A stretch of DNA of 64,000 bases from Albugo candida (lineage: Eukaryota; Oomycota; Peronosporomycetes; Albuginales; Albuginaceae): NCBI GenBank assembly GCA_905220665.1, contig CAJNAR010000151.1, forward strand, positions 310,001-374,000. The letters are read 5' to 3'. Positions 54,403 through 64,000 of the stretch are shown piece by piece. The notes beneath the pieces are model-generated. The model did no database searches and had not been told where the DNA came from. It saw only the letters and a program-made list of their open reading frames with translations. Made by a program: the position numbers and the translations under genes. Numbering within the stretch: the first letter of the stretch is position 1; each line of letters starts with the position of its first letter.

Positions 54403-54621
54403 GCTGTCTTTATTTTTTATGGTACTACTCCGTTTGCTTTAGACTCTGAATGTAATTCAACAGCGTCAGGATCAGTTTTTTAAAAACCTGCAGTGTTTGA
54501 TAGCGAAATAAATGACAAGAACAAGTGCCAACGTCTTTTGTCTGAACGATACAATGGTTGAAATATATTGTGGCAAACAATAATCTATTAGATATGATTT
54601 AAATAGGAGTTTAATCTGAGT

Positions 54622-55518
54622 TTATTCACAAGTTTTGACAGAGCCTACTTCTTCTAGAGGATCTTGCTCAAAGTCACCGAGCCACCACTGAATGCTCTTC
54701 TTCGCACAACAATAGCTCTTGACAGCTTTGGGACCGACTCGTGAACGACATAGCGGGCAATGGAATTGGAATAATAGCCATTCAAAAATACAATCGCGAT
54801 GGAACAAGTGGCCACATGGAAAGGCGACGGTGGCTGTCTCACAATCATCTTCTTCTTTATCCTCGTTTTGACTACGATCCTGTTGTAGTGTGTCCATACA
54901 TATAGTACAATGGCTGTTATCGTATTCATCGGACTCTGACAACGACTCATTTGCGATACTTTGTTGGTGATTATCGACAAATATTTGTAATAACGATCGA
55001 CGGTCTTTTGCATCATCGACCTGGAGGAAGTGGAACAATTTTGGAGGAAGACATTTTCGTGATGTGAAACATCGCATTGCACTTCCTGGAAGTAACACAC
55101 AGCGAAGTAGATGCATCAACATGGATTCAAATCGTTGTTTTCTTTCTTCTGATCGATGACGGTGACGAAGTCCGAGAAAACGTTTTTTTGGAAAACAAGT
55201 CGTCAAGTAGTCTCGAATGGCCTCACATGATCCACTGCATGAAGAACTTTGACAAGTTGCGTGGTCCAAAATATCGTTTTTCAGCGATTCAAATTCATAA
55301 TCGGAGCGTGTGACTTTCCACGAATGACGCTGGTCTGTGATATTGGATACATGACACATAAAGACTTGTTGATCGGCTTCTTGGCTCAATGTCACCCGTA
55401 ACGGGACGCATCCTTCTGTGGCACCTTCGAGTAAACGGCGCATTGGAACTAATCGCATTTTATGGAGTGCTTCTGGATACCTCGAAGATCGTGGTTCAAT
55501 CAAGGTTGAATAGTTCAT
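54622..55518 (-). CDS. PX-like and RING-H2 finger protein
   Basis: 298 aa from the first ATG. Residues about 35-160 resemble a PX (phosphoinositide-binding) fold: VFMCHVSNITDQRHSWKVTR, SDYEFESLKNDIL and later RKQRFESMLMHLLRCV. The C-terminal part is a RING-H2 finger: HCTICMDTL, then FPCGHLFHRDCIFEWL and HCPLCRSRV, with a full set of zinc ligands, so it may act as a ubiquitin E3 ligase on endosomal membranes. The acidic linker (DKEEDDCE) lies between the first and second zinc pairs. A decayed copy of its 3' half lies at 60995-61360. It is convergent with MED7, with 219 bp between stops. Confidence 0.78.
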   Translation of the reverse strand: MNYSTLIEPRSSRYPEALHKMRLVPMRRLLEGATEGCVPLRVTLSQEADQQVFMCHVSNITDQRHSWKVTRSDYEFESLKNDILDHATCQSSSCSGSCEAIRDYLTTCFPKKRFLGLRHRHRSEERKQRFESMLMHLLRCVLLPGSAMRCFTSRKCLPPKLFHFLQVDDAKDRRSLLQIFVDNHQQSIANESLSESDEYDNSHCTICMDTLQQDRSQNEDKEEDDCETATVAFPCGHLFHRDCIFEWLLFQFHCPLCRSRVGPKAVKSYCCAKKSIQWWLGDFEQDPLEEVGSVKTCE

Positions 55519-56660
55519 TGCGAATGACTGTGTCGGGTGTAAGAAAGTTGGGAAATGAATAAATGCATATTTCCAAAGAGAGTGACGCAAGTGTGAGACA
55601 CATTGGAGCTATGCGTATGTCGCCATTGCTGTGCTATCGATGGACGTGTTTGACGCAGAGACATTGGATGGAGAGACTGCGTCATCGGTATGACGCGCAG
55701 TGATGTATTGTCTCGTCGCATTATTTGATCAAATGACTGGCAAGTAATTGTGATTGGGTAGTGGAAAGTATGACACGTACGCGTCATCTCTTATCAGAGT
55801 GCACTAATTACCTATATTCGCTTTGATTGGAGCATGAAGAGCCGATGCTCTGGAATCGAATGACGTCAGAACTATTGCCACGTTTTCTCTCCCACGTGTT
55901 TTTTTATCCAATCAGTTGATCTTTTTTAAAATATTTCTATTTGAATCGTATCGAAAATATCAATCCGAAGTGGCTCATATGTCCACCAGATACGCACGTC
56001 ATTGCTATTCTATTACCCGTCCTGTTTCATTTCATATAAATGACTCGCGTTTGAACGCAATTGGCTTACAGTAGTGTTCGCTCAACAGAGGTCTTAGTAT
56101 TCTTAACACACGAGTGTCGTTAACTAAAACTGAAGAAGGATTTTTTAAATTGCCATTTTCTGCATAAGTGTAATATTTCACATCTTGAGTGTTTTAACTG
56201 ATACGAGAGCATGGAACGTGCCACAATTTGTTCGATAAGCTGTGGTAAGTGATATTTGCATCAAATTTATAAGTGTCATAATATCGCCGTATAGTAAAAT
56301 TCAATGCCTACATCATTCGTAGTCTTCTGTACAAACTATTTGTATAGACGAATGTACCAAATCCCGCAAAAAGCACATATGTGATCAGTGCTAATAGCAA
56401 CGATACAAATTTTGCCGGTACCACCTCAGCGCACAAATACAGCGAACAACGACATAGATGTCGTCACATCGCAACGAAATGATGCCAAATTCTCGACTTT
56501 GGATACTTCAAGGCACAATTTCTTACAATGACACGAGATATGGGTCACTGATGGCCTTACATTTGAACGGTTGTGAGCTCGTAAGTTTTTTTAAGGAGTT
56601 TACTGTGTTTGAAGATTGTAAGTCTCATTTCCGAAGTTGCATCTCTTTACCCCTGCAAGC
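55519..56660. other. Spacer upstream of the phosphatase-like gene, part of a duplicated block
   Basis: About 1.1 kb without a firm gene. The part from about 56030 is recognisably similar to 61385-61935 (shared ATGACTCGCGTT and, further on, GCGCAAATACAGCGA-type stretches). A short frame at 56211 ends in GTAAGT and could be a non-coding or signal exon, but it could not be joined with confidence. Confidence 0.45.
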
Positions 56661-57686
56661 ATGAAGAAGGCGTGGATATCAATCTTTCTTTCATTGAGGA
56701 GTGAGACGGTTGCAATGAACCAGGATTATAATGGGAAGGAAATAGTGTTTCTCCCTGCAAATAAACCACATGTGACTGTAACTGCACTCAGTCGACAGTA
56801 CGATTTTCGTCAAATTGTAATGGGGACTGATCAATCGACAAAGTGGATAAGGTTCCTTGTGCTGCCTTGTACTGGTCCGACCACGAAAAAATTTCGTTCA
56901 AGTTTGAAGCTTAAGGTCGGTGACTTCATCCCCGAAATCCAATTTGCTGTCTTGACGGGCAAGACATGTGAGAATGATAGCCCTATAAGTGGTGACGACC
57001 CAGACAGCCCAGACAAGCCAAATGACCCAGATAACCTACCACGGCTTGATTGGTATTTTTATCTTCAGACAGATGTCTTAATAGTGCCTTGGTTTCCACT
57101 CCTGGATATGAAGGACGAGAACAATGCTGCCTTCCTGCAGCATACTTTTGACACGTATTCAAGTATCGATCCTATGGCCAAGTTTCGCCCAACTCCTAGT
57201 GGGAACTATTTCCTCTCCATAAATCTGAAGTCGAAGTCGAAGTCGAAGTCGAACTCAAAGTCGGAATTGAACTCGCGGTCTGAGACCAAGATACTTTTTC
57301 TCAACACAGATATGCAAGATACGACGAATCCCACGTATCGGGACAAGTGGAAAGATTTTTTGGACTCACAAATTGTGATAGGGCATCAACCCATGATTGG
57401 GGCAAAATATCCCAAAGATCGAACCGAGAGCGGAATGTACATATATGCTGACGCATCCGGGACTGTGCAGATTCAACTCGCGCTAGGAAAAGACCAATCG
57501 CATTTTAAAATCGAGCATAAGAGGAACATCGCGTCAATTTCCGAGTCCACTGAATCATATCGCTTTGCAATGATATCAATTGATACGGACACAAGAGAAA
57601 AGCATGTGTATTATCACACATATAATGAGAACTCGGATTGCTGGAAAAAGGATCTGGGTACTGGGCCCCTAGCTACAGCTGTCTGA
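56661..57686 (+). CDS. Purple-acid-phosphatase-like protein lacking metal ligands
   Basis: 341 aa from ATG 56661, open throughout. The order of segments follows metallophosphatases of the tartrate-resistant (purple) acid phosphatase type, best seen by comparing it with the broken copy at 59267-60184. Expected GDxG is LPCTG here; GDNFY is TGKTCEN; LGNHD is LLDMKDEN; GHHP survives as IVIGHQPM; the CGHDH region is lost. Most metal-binding residues are gone, so it is probably not a phosphatase. It holds a Lys-Ser repeat (KSKSKSKSNSKSE) and an Asp-Pro repeat (DDPDSPDKPNDPDN). The N-terminus (KKAWISIFLSL) is weakly signal-like. It is either a pseudoenzyme or a decaying gene. Confidence 0.55.
   Translation: MKKAWISIFLSLRSETVAMNQDYNGKEIVFLPANKPHVTVTALSRQYDFRQIVMGTDQSTKWIRFLVLPCTGPTTKKFRSSLKLKVGDFIPEIQFAVLTGKTCENDSPISGDDPDSPDKPNDPDNLPRLDWYFYLQTDVLIVPWFPLLDMKDENNAAFLQHTFDTYSSIDPMAKFRPTPSGNYFLSINLKSKSKSKSNSKSELNSRSETKILFLNTDMQDTTNPTYRDKWKDFLDSQIVIGHQPMIGAKYPKDRTESGMYIYADASGTVQIQLALGKDQSHFKIEHKRNIASISESTESYRFAMISIDTDTREKHVYYHTYNENSDCWKKDLGTGPLATAV
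57228..57252 (+). repeat. Microsatellite, 6-nt unit
   Basis: About four copies of AAGTCG in a row inside the phosphatase-like frame, encoding Lys-Ser pairs. The unit keeps the frame open when it expands. Confidence 0.85.
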
Positions 57687-58355
57687 TACACTGGAGAGCT
57701 TTGGTAGAAACTGTTGTTATTTTTTTCCTCATCATATAACACACGCATCAAGGCCTTTGCCTTTGACTCTATTGTTTTTTTTGAGACCAATAATCAACGT
57801 ACAGATGTGTACTTGCGCTATGCGCACATCTGAACAGGTCTTTCGAGTGCCTAATTTATAACAAAAGGGCTTGATCTGAGCAATGTTTCAAGCAAATGTC
57901 ATTTTTGGTTGTAAATACTGCTCGCTGTAGTATTAATGAAAATATACGAAGGAACTAAGAAGTTCTATAACTTGCGGTATGAGTAATAATCACACAGAAA
58001 TGCGAGTATGTAAAGTACGACTGTTTCCATCTGTCCCATTGCAGACTGGAAATATCCACTATAAGCAAGATACAGCGCAGTGCCATCCGACACATTGTAT
58101 CATGAAAAGCAACTCATAACATGAATGCTAATACCATAGAAAATACAAGTGGATGGAAGGTTGAAGAAGCTATTGTGTTTCCTTCGGATTCCAAAAGTGC
58201 ACACGGCTGCTTGGGTCGATGCGATTTGTTTACTGTTGGGTCAAAAGCAATGACGTGTTGATGCAGTTTGAAATTAGGTGCGTCTCCGATTGGTACACTC
58301 CGGGGCTGGCTTTCGGATGATTGATATAATTATTCCTGCTGGACGATGCACGATG
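57687..58355. other. 3' spacer of the duplicated block
   Basis: About 670 bases without a gene. It is clearly similar to 62646-63330 (shared ATCATATAACACAC, GATACAGCGCAGTG, GAATGCTAATACCA and AGCAATGACGTGTTGAT), which shows that the duplication reaches past the phosphatase-like gene. Confidence 0.7.
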
Positions 58356-59003
58356 TTACTGGTGCGAGTCGATCTCTTCTAGCACATCCAAGATAAAGCC
58401 TCCAGACTTGGCTAACGAGTTGAGCATTCCATACCGACTAATCTCGCGGTTCAATGTGCGGAAACGACGGTATTCATCATACCCACATTCGACGGCTTGA
58501 AACTCGTTGAAACGGATGAATTTTTGGAGAAGCAGTACTACGAAGAACATGTTCTGATAGCGTTGAAGCTGATAGTGTGCCTCACATTGCCATTGGATTA
58601 TTCGACGAAAAAAGATTGAGTGATACGTACAGAGATTTATACAAGTCGTGCTGCTGACAAGAGGCAATATTTACGAACGTCAGGAAGAGGAGGTTGCCAG
58701 ATCTGTGTCAATGTCACATCACCTTGGTTAACTCCAGGGACCTATTCGTTTAGACGCACGTCATCGAAAGCACACAGCCATTTTTTTCAGGCAAATACCA
58801 GCGCGCTGCGTCGTCTCTAAGTGATAGAAATCAGATGAAATCACTTGTAGTATATTGGCAATGTTACGGTCTTTCTTTCGATTAAATGGCTTTAAGCACT
58901 CAGTTTCGTTGGTTGCTGCCGCATCCTCGAATCGCTGATATGTACACAGGTACTTTATAGGTACAGACCACTGATTCGTCTGGTATCTCGTCAGAGGCAT
59001 CAA
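58356..59003 (-). CDS. Unknown multi-exon gene (structure unresolved)
   Basis: Two minus-strand frames look coding. One starts at ATG 59000 (MPLTRYQTNQW, then EDAAATNETECLKPFNRKKD) and stays open to 58761. The other ends at 58356 (CEAHYQLQRYQNMFFVVLLL, RRFRTLNREISRYGMLN, ending VLEEIDSHQ). They probably form one gene with at least one intron (an acceptor CACAG lies near 58702), but I could not join them in phase with confidence. No family recognised. A diverged copy of the 3' part lies at about 63430-63700. Confidence 0.4.
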
Positions 59004-59266
59004 TTGGTAGAACTAGTTGTATACTCGAAGTATCGGCGATCATCTCATCCACTTTATCAAATTATTGAGTTTTCCCGTAAAATCCTGCTGATAGTTAATA
59101 TACTCTAATGAATTGTAGGACGGAGAATGGTATGGTTGCAATTTCTTTCTATGAACGGTAGGGCAGAAAAGCTTTTTGTTTGGCTGTGCAACACCAGTCA
59201 AAATTGCAAAATCAACAAACAATCTCTCATTCTCAAATTTACATCCCTGTGCTCATATTAGCAAGC

Positions 59267-60184
59267 ATGGTAAAAAGGTGGACTTTAATATTTCTCACTT
59301 CAGGCTGCAACCTTCAATGTGGGAACGTCATGAGGTCACCATACCAATCAAGGAGAAAAATAGGTCTCGAATATATGAAAGCTAAACAGCACTGGGTCGG
59401 GATGGATGAGGATGTGGAAGAACGAACAGTTGACTTCCACTTGCATAAAGGTAGCGACATTAGAAAATCTCGCGTGACGGTAGCGCTGAAAGACGAAAGC
59501 TTACCTTATCGGCGAGTTAAAATGACGACAAGTAAAAGCGCAAACGATAAAAGTGTGGTGAGATTTATTGTACTGGGTAATGCGGGTATTGCACATTATC
59601 ATGAAAACATGAGAATAGACGGGTTTCATGCAGCTATTGGAGAGAAGCTTGTATCTCTAAAAGATAGTATACTTTATTGTCATGACGGGCAATAACTTTC
59701 TCGATAGAGGAGTCCAGGACTGTAATGATCCGCAATGGGAGAAAGTGTGGTTTGAGCGATTAAGAGTGGAAGAATTAAACGTCCCGTGGTTCACGGTTTT
59801 GGGTGATAAAGACATGCTTGGTAATCCTTCAGCGCAATATACTCTTCACAAATGTAAAGGCAAGGAAGAGATGTCCAAGTACTGGATCCCTTTAGTGAAA
59901 ATTACTTTTTGTGATAATGCAACAGGTCAAAGTGTTTCTCTCAACACAGAGTAGCTTCAAAACCAATGGACCGGGTATTTTCCGGTGTTACAAACGAAGC
60001 TGCGGAGATTGTGATCGGACATCACCCCATCGACGACCCGATGCACCATGACGAAACGGCGCTATTCCGATCGAACATTATAGGATTGCGTTCGAGGCAC
60101 TTCGAAACTTACATATGCGGCCACGATCCCGTATTGCAACATAAAGAGGAAGGCAATGTGGAATTCCTAACGTATGATTTATAG
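59267..60184 (+). pseudogene. Broken purple-acid-phosphatase-like copy
   Basis: Frame 1 (59267-59695) has VRFIVLGNAG where GDxG is expected. After a frameshift near 59660, frame 2 has MTGNNFLDRGV, a near-normal GDNFYD motif, then PWFTVLGDKDMLGN, close to PWYxVLGNHD. An in-frame TAG at 59952-59954 and a further frameshift lead to EIVIGHHPI and ETYICGHDPV, near-normal metal and phosphate loops. It is therefore a copy of a former TRAP-type acid phosphatase, less changed in its motifs than the open copy at 56661 but with a broken frame. No introns with GT..AG ends were found that would mend the breaks. Confidence 0.7.
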
Positions 60185-60994
60185 TCGAGTTTGGTCTTTT
60201 GAGTGGAAATATATGATGAACTATATAATTGTTCTGACGAAGTGCACCGGCAGAAAAATTGACCGGGGAAATTTCGTTCCGAAAGCTTTTGCCAATCTGT
60301 CCAATTTGAATGGAAGTTTGGCACGCATAGCGCTTTGTACATTTGAGAAGTGCTGTTTCTGCACACAAAATCCATTTTCTATGTAATGCTTTTGGACGCA
60401 TGTGGTACGAGGGACATTGGCGCGCGGGTTGTGCCTTGTTTCATTTGTGACACCCGTAGTGGTACGCTGAAAGGAATTCGTTTTGGCACATTTGGACACG
60501 CGATACTGTGTGTCTTGAGCGCATTTTCATATTCGGTGACATCTAACGGTGTGTTCCATTCACGTCCAAGTTTTTGAGGTAGCAATTGATCGACACGTAT
60601 TCGCGCGTTGCATTCGACACAGACGCTGATAGGGTCGGTGAAGCAATCAACATACCCAGAAGCTTTCCAAACTATGGGTCACAAGACGTAAAGGATCTTT
60701 ATCTTTTACATTAATGAGAATAATACCGTCTGAATGCATCGGAATCAACGAATAACAATTTATTCGGTTTTGAATAAATCGCAAGACCAGCAACCTTGTA
60801 TGGTATTTTTCATCAAGATTCCTAATGGAACATAATTGAACATACTGGCCAGCTCACCATGCAAATCGGAGCCCGGGAATATAAATCCTCGTCGCCGACA
60901 AATTGCGACGAGATTACCTGAAGTGAGTGGACAATGTAATACTATAAAATAAATAAGATACTCAAATATATAAATCAGCACAAGTTTGTACAGC
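60185..60994. other. Spacer without a recognised gene
   Basis: About 810 bases between the broken phosphatase copy and the RING pseudogene. Short frames on both strands; the first 200 bases may be the decayed 3' end of the phosphatase copy. No repeat or RNA gene recognised. Confidence 0.4.
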
Positions 60995-61360
60995 CTATTT
61001 ATTTTGAAGAATCTTGCTCAAAGTCACCGAGTCACCACTGAGTGCTCTTTTTCGCACATTAATAGCTCTAACGGCTTTGGCACTGACTCGTGAACGACAT
61101 GGCGGGCAAAGATAGAAAGTCGCGATGAACAAGTGTCCACAGAGAAACGCTACGGTGGTTGTGGTCTCACTATCCTCTTTCTTTATCCTCTTCTTGACTG
61201 CGGTCCTGTTGCAGTGTTTCCACCCATATAGTACAACGACTGGTAACGTATTCATCGGAGTCTGAGAAAGGCTCACTTGCGGTACTTTGCTGATGATTAT
61301 CGACAAATATTTGTAATAATGATCGACGATCATTTGCATCATGGACGACATTGCAGAAGA
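60995..61360 (-). pseudogene. Decayed 3' copy of the PX/RING gene
   Basis: The minus strand matches 54630-55040 over most of its length (shared ATCTTGCTCAAAGTCACCGA and TGACTCGTGAACGACAT). Only the RING half is present, with frameshifts and lost ligands: FLCGHLF survives but the following His/Cys segment is shortened, and CPPCRSRV remains. The 5' half of the parent gene and about 1 kb of its upstream region are missing, so this copy cannot make a full protein. Confidence 0.85.
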
Positions 61361-61937
61361 TGGTTTTACCTCAATTGTATCTCATGATAGATGACTCGCG
61401 TTACAAAGAAATGATTACAGTGCTGTTTGCCTCAACGGGTCTCAGGGTCGCTGTGGGTACGTATTTACCGCAACTGCACAAATTGTGAATATCTAATAAT
61501 TCAGACTTTTTATATTGATGAGATAGCATGAAATGTTTTCATTTGTTTGGATGCAGTGCGTCGTGCATCTACAGCGACTTCGATGACTTGTGCGCTTTCT
61601 AGTCAGCAGAAGTCAGGGATGTACACAAAGCTGCAAAAATTTAAACTCTGTCAATGTTGGCAGTAACGATACAATACTAATGAAACCATCTCATTGCGCA
61701 AATACAGCGATCAACGATCCACATTTCGTCACACCACAACGACATAATGCAAAAGCTTGAATTGACTTTGAATTACCCAACGCAATTTGTTTTTGCAATG
61801 TGACGACATGGGGATCGTTAATCGCTGTAGTTTGGGAATGGTTGTGACGTGGTGAGGTTTTTGTTTCCCGAACGGTAGTTCCTGGCATTACGGACTGTCA
61901 AATTCCAAATTTTGTCTTTATACATACATCGGCAAGC
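61361..61937. other. Upstream part of the second duplicated block
   Basis: About 580 bases that resemble 56030-56660, with many small differences. No open frame of note. Confidence 0.5.
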
Positions 61938-62645
61938 GTGAATAAGCCATCAATATCGGTGTTTCTCTGATTGACTTTCAAGAGCGTCAAAATGTACGAG
62001 GATGTTGGGGAGCGAATGCAAAGACCGTAGAGAAACTTCATGTGACAGTATCCCTCAAGACGACAACATTCATCAAATAGAAATGCAGACTAAGCAAATA
62101 AAAGAGGGTGAAGGTTTATTATTCTGACTAATACTGGTGCGAAAACGGAGAAACTTCATTTTGCCTAGAAGGAAAAGGTGGATTTCAAAATAAAATCAAC
62201 TTTGCTGTCTTGACAGACAATAACTTTGGGAATGATAGTCGCAGAAGTCTTGACCACCACTTGTGGTAATGCGCCTTTGTAGGTCTGGCTGAGATTAACA
62301 GTCACGAGTGTGTCTTCCTGCCGTATATTGTTCGCAAGTGCTCAAGCATGGGCGATAAAACCAAATTTTTGCTCACTTCATAGAGCGGATTCAGGGTGTG
62401 CAGGTTTGACTTGTAGAAAGACGACAACTCGCATGACAAAGCTGATGAACGTGAGGGATACATCGCGTGAACTTTGGAAGAAATGCAGTCAACTTGATCA
62501 TGTCCCTATATAATGATAGTGATTGATATGGAATAGTCAACGAGTTCATACGTGAAATATTACACACATGATGAACCTGTTACAAAAGAAGTAGTCTTCT
62601 TGGACAGACGAATAGCTCAACCAGCGCAAATTTACAGCTGCCTGA
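61938..62645 (+). pseudogene. Third phosphatase-like copy, heavily decayed
   Basis: Aligned by eye with 56661-57686: the start codon position holds GTG instead of ATG (GCAAGCGTGAATAAG against GCAAGCATGAAGAAG). Stops appear early in the frame (for example after VFL), and there are deletions of several hundred bases in the middle. Recognisable parts are HVTVSLK, a TNTGA block (cf. LPCTG) and a CTTGACAGACAATAACTTTG block (cf. TGNNF). The end matches the stop-codon region of the parent. Confidence 0.75.
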
Positions 62646-64000
62646 CACAGTCGAAAACTTTTGTATAAGCTGTTTTTATCCTTTTTTCCATCATATAACA
62701 CACTGCCTCAAGGCCTTCGTCTTCTAATCTGAGCTTTCTTGTAGAGCCCGAATCAGCGTGCAGAATTGTACTCTAGTAATGCGTCCACGTGGAGAGATTG
62801 TTTGAGTGCCCATTCTATGACGAAGTTGTTAACAAATAATTTTTGCATTTTTGATCCGAGCTTTGTTACAGACAAACGTCACTTCTGATTATAAATACTA
62901 CTCACTGTAACATTCTACAGAATCGCGATGGAACCATGCATTCAGTAACTTGCCGCATCGGTAATAATCGCATCAAGGTTGCAGAATACGTTAAGATTCG
63001 GCTGTTTCCATCCGTCGCATTGCAGATTGGGAACATCCAATGCAATCGAGATACAGCGCAGTGCTATCCGAGTACACCATCTCATGAACGCCAACATATT
63101 TACGAATGCTAATACCACAGCAAATTTGGTCGTATTTAAGTGGAGGGAACGCTGAAGGAGCTATCGTCCAGACACGACTGCTTGAATCGATGCGATCCTG
63201 AATCCTGCAAGGTCAAGAGCAATGACGTGTTGATCCTTCTAGGCGAGTCCAAAATCACGTGCACCTCCAATTGATTTACTTGGCGTGTTGCCTTCGAGAT
63301 GACTGATAGCTGACTATTCCTGCTTGACAATGAACGATGCTATACGTGCGACTATAAATGTTTGTAATATAACCAATTTGGCCAACAACTACAAATTTCC
63401 AAACTCCCCCAATGTTGCTGAAACGAAGGTATCCATTTGTGAACTTGCACATTCGACGACTGCAAATTGGTTGGAATGCTACACATTTAGATAGGCAGTG
63501 CTGTGTATACGAGCCTCATTGGGTTGATGTTGAAGGGCACGCTGTAATTCTTCTGATAGCGTAGAAGCTTGATGCTCGATTAGTATAGTCTTCATACATG
63601 TTGTGCCCTTGGCAAGGAGCGGCACGATACGGATGATGAGTCGAATAACAAGAAGGAGAGTGCCAGAGTCGTGCCAATGCCACCTCAGCATGTTTTAATT
63701 TGACATCAGGAACGAACGTCGTCGAAAAGACCAGTTATTTCTCCAGCCCACCTCAACACCACTCATTTGGGATGCGTTTGGGTCGATCGGACTACGCGGA
63801 GAACATAAAGTGATAGATTGTTCTTGGCCACACGATATCGTATTCCTCATAGATCTCGGCTTAAAGAACTAATTGTAGGCATCGAAGAGGGCGGAGGTTT
63901 CTTCTTGGGCCATAATGAGTGTATTTTGAATCAAACTTACACTCGTCAGTGATGCGCCCATATTCTGGAAGAAATGGATAGCTATAAAGTTTTGTGCTCT
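62646..64000. other. Right edge: 3' part of the second block and unassigned DNA
   Basis: 62646-63330 resembles 57687-58300. About 63430-63700 on the minus strand resembles the gene at 58356-59003 (a 70-codon frame at 63691-63479 contains LSEELQRALQHQPNEARIHS) but is too diverged to call a gene. 63720-64000 holds nothing recognisable. Confidence 0.5.

Noticed and set aside
54654..55100. A 148-codon minus-strand frame overlapping the RING gene
   Set aside because: The RING frame has all zinc ligands; this frame is its shadow, although it helped to reveal the decayed copy at 60995.
1..64000. tRNA, rRNA, CRISPR arrays and bacterial operon signals
   Set aside because: No box A/B pairs, rRNA-like stretches or regularly spaced repeats were seen; the genes have introns, so bacterial signals are not expected.

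Overview
The window reads as nuclear DNA of an oomycete. The main reasons are a giant 1,3-beta-glucan synthase with a C-terminal sugar-transporter-like (MFS) domain, a fused HPPK-DHPS folate enzyme, a DIX-auxilin fusion, several small secreted proteins, and very short introns (about 47-95 nt with GT..AG ends) in closely packed genes. An Albugo-like (white rust) genome would fit the compactness and moderate GC, but that is inference; I could not search a database. All exon structures were worked out by hand from reading frame, splice sites and family motifs.

Layout. 1-4.6 kb: a membrane-anchored S10 serine carboxypeptidase (-) and, divergent from it, a protein kinase (+). 4.8-7.9 kb: eIF3j (+, six exons) convergent with a membrane-anchored GH5 glucanase (-, five exons). 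7.9-10.07 kb: no recognised gene, but a long inverted repeat. 10.07-18.7 kb: a secreted protein of unknown role (+) and the 2352-residue glucan synthase/MFS fusion (-). 19.2-26.4 kb: a DIX-auxilin protein (+), a voltage-gated K+ channel (-) and Mediator subunit MED13 (-). 26.5-31.6 kb: an Ala-rich repeat protein (+), a DHHC palmitoyltransferase (+), a coiled-coil protein (-) and the proteasome lid subunit Rpn7 (+). 31.7-42.4 kb: HPPK-DHPS (-), a 2594-residue NO VEIN/sacsin-like ATPase with a DUF3883 domain (+) and FANCL (-); these three are so tightly packed that two start codons lie 42 bp apart and two reading frames overlap by 32 bp. 42.8-49.0 kb: a myosin and Cactin (both +). 49.0-54.4 kb: small genes, namely a coiled-coil protein, a temptin-like secreted protein, an unknown conserved-looking protein, a Cys-rich secreted protein and Mediator subunit MED7.

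54.6-64 kb is different in character. A PX-like/RING gene, a purple-acid-phosphatase-like gene and a short minus-strand gene form a block at about 54.6-58.9 kb. The block reappears in decayed form at about 61.0-63.7 kb. Between the two lies a third phosphatase-like copy broken by frameshifts. This is a duplicating and decaying region beside an otherwise conserved housekeeping stretch.

The genes do not form an operon or pathway. Shared themes are cell-wall glucan (glucan synthase, GH5), transcription (MED13, MED7), RNA processing and translation (Cactin, eIF3j), and membrane traffic (DIX-auxilin, myosin, DHHC). The most interesting items are the NO VEIN/sacsin-like giant with its Cys-rich insert and nuclease-like tail, the DIX-auxilin fusion, and the phosphatase-like copy that keeps an open frame but has lost its metal ligands.
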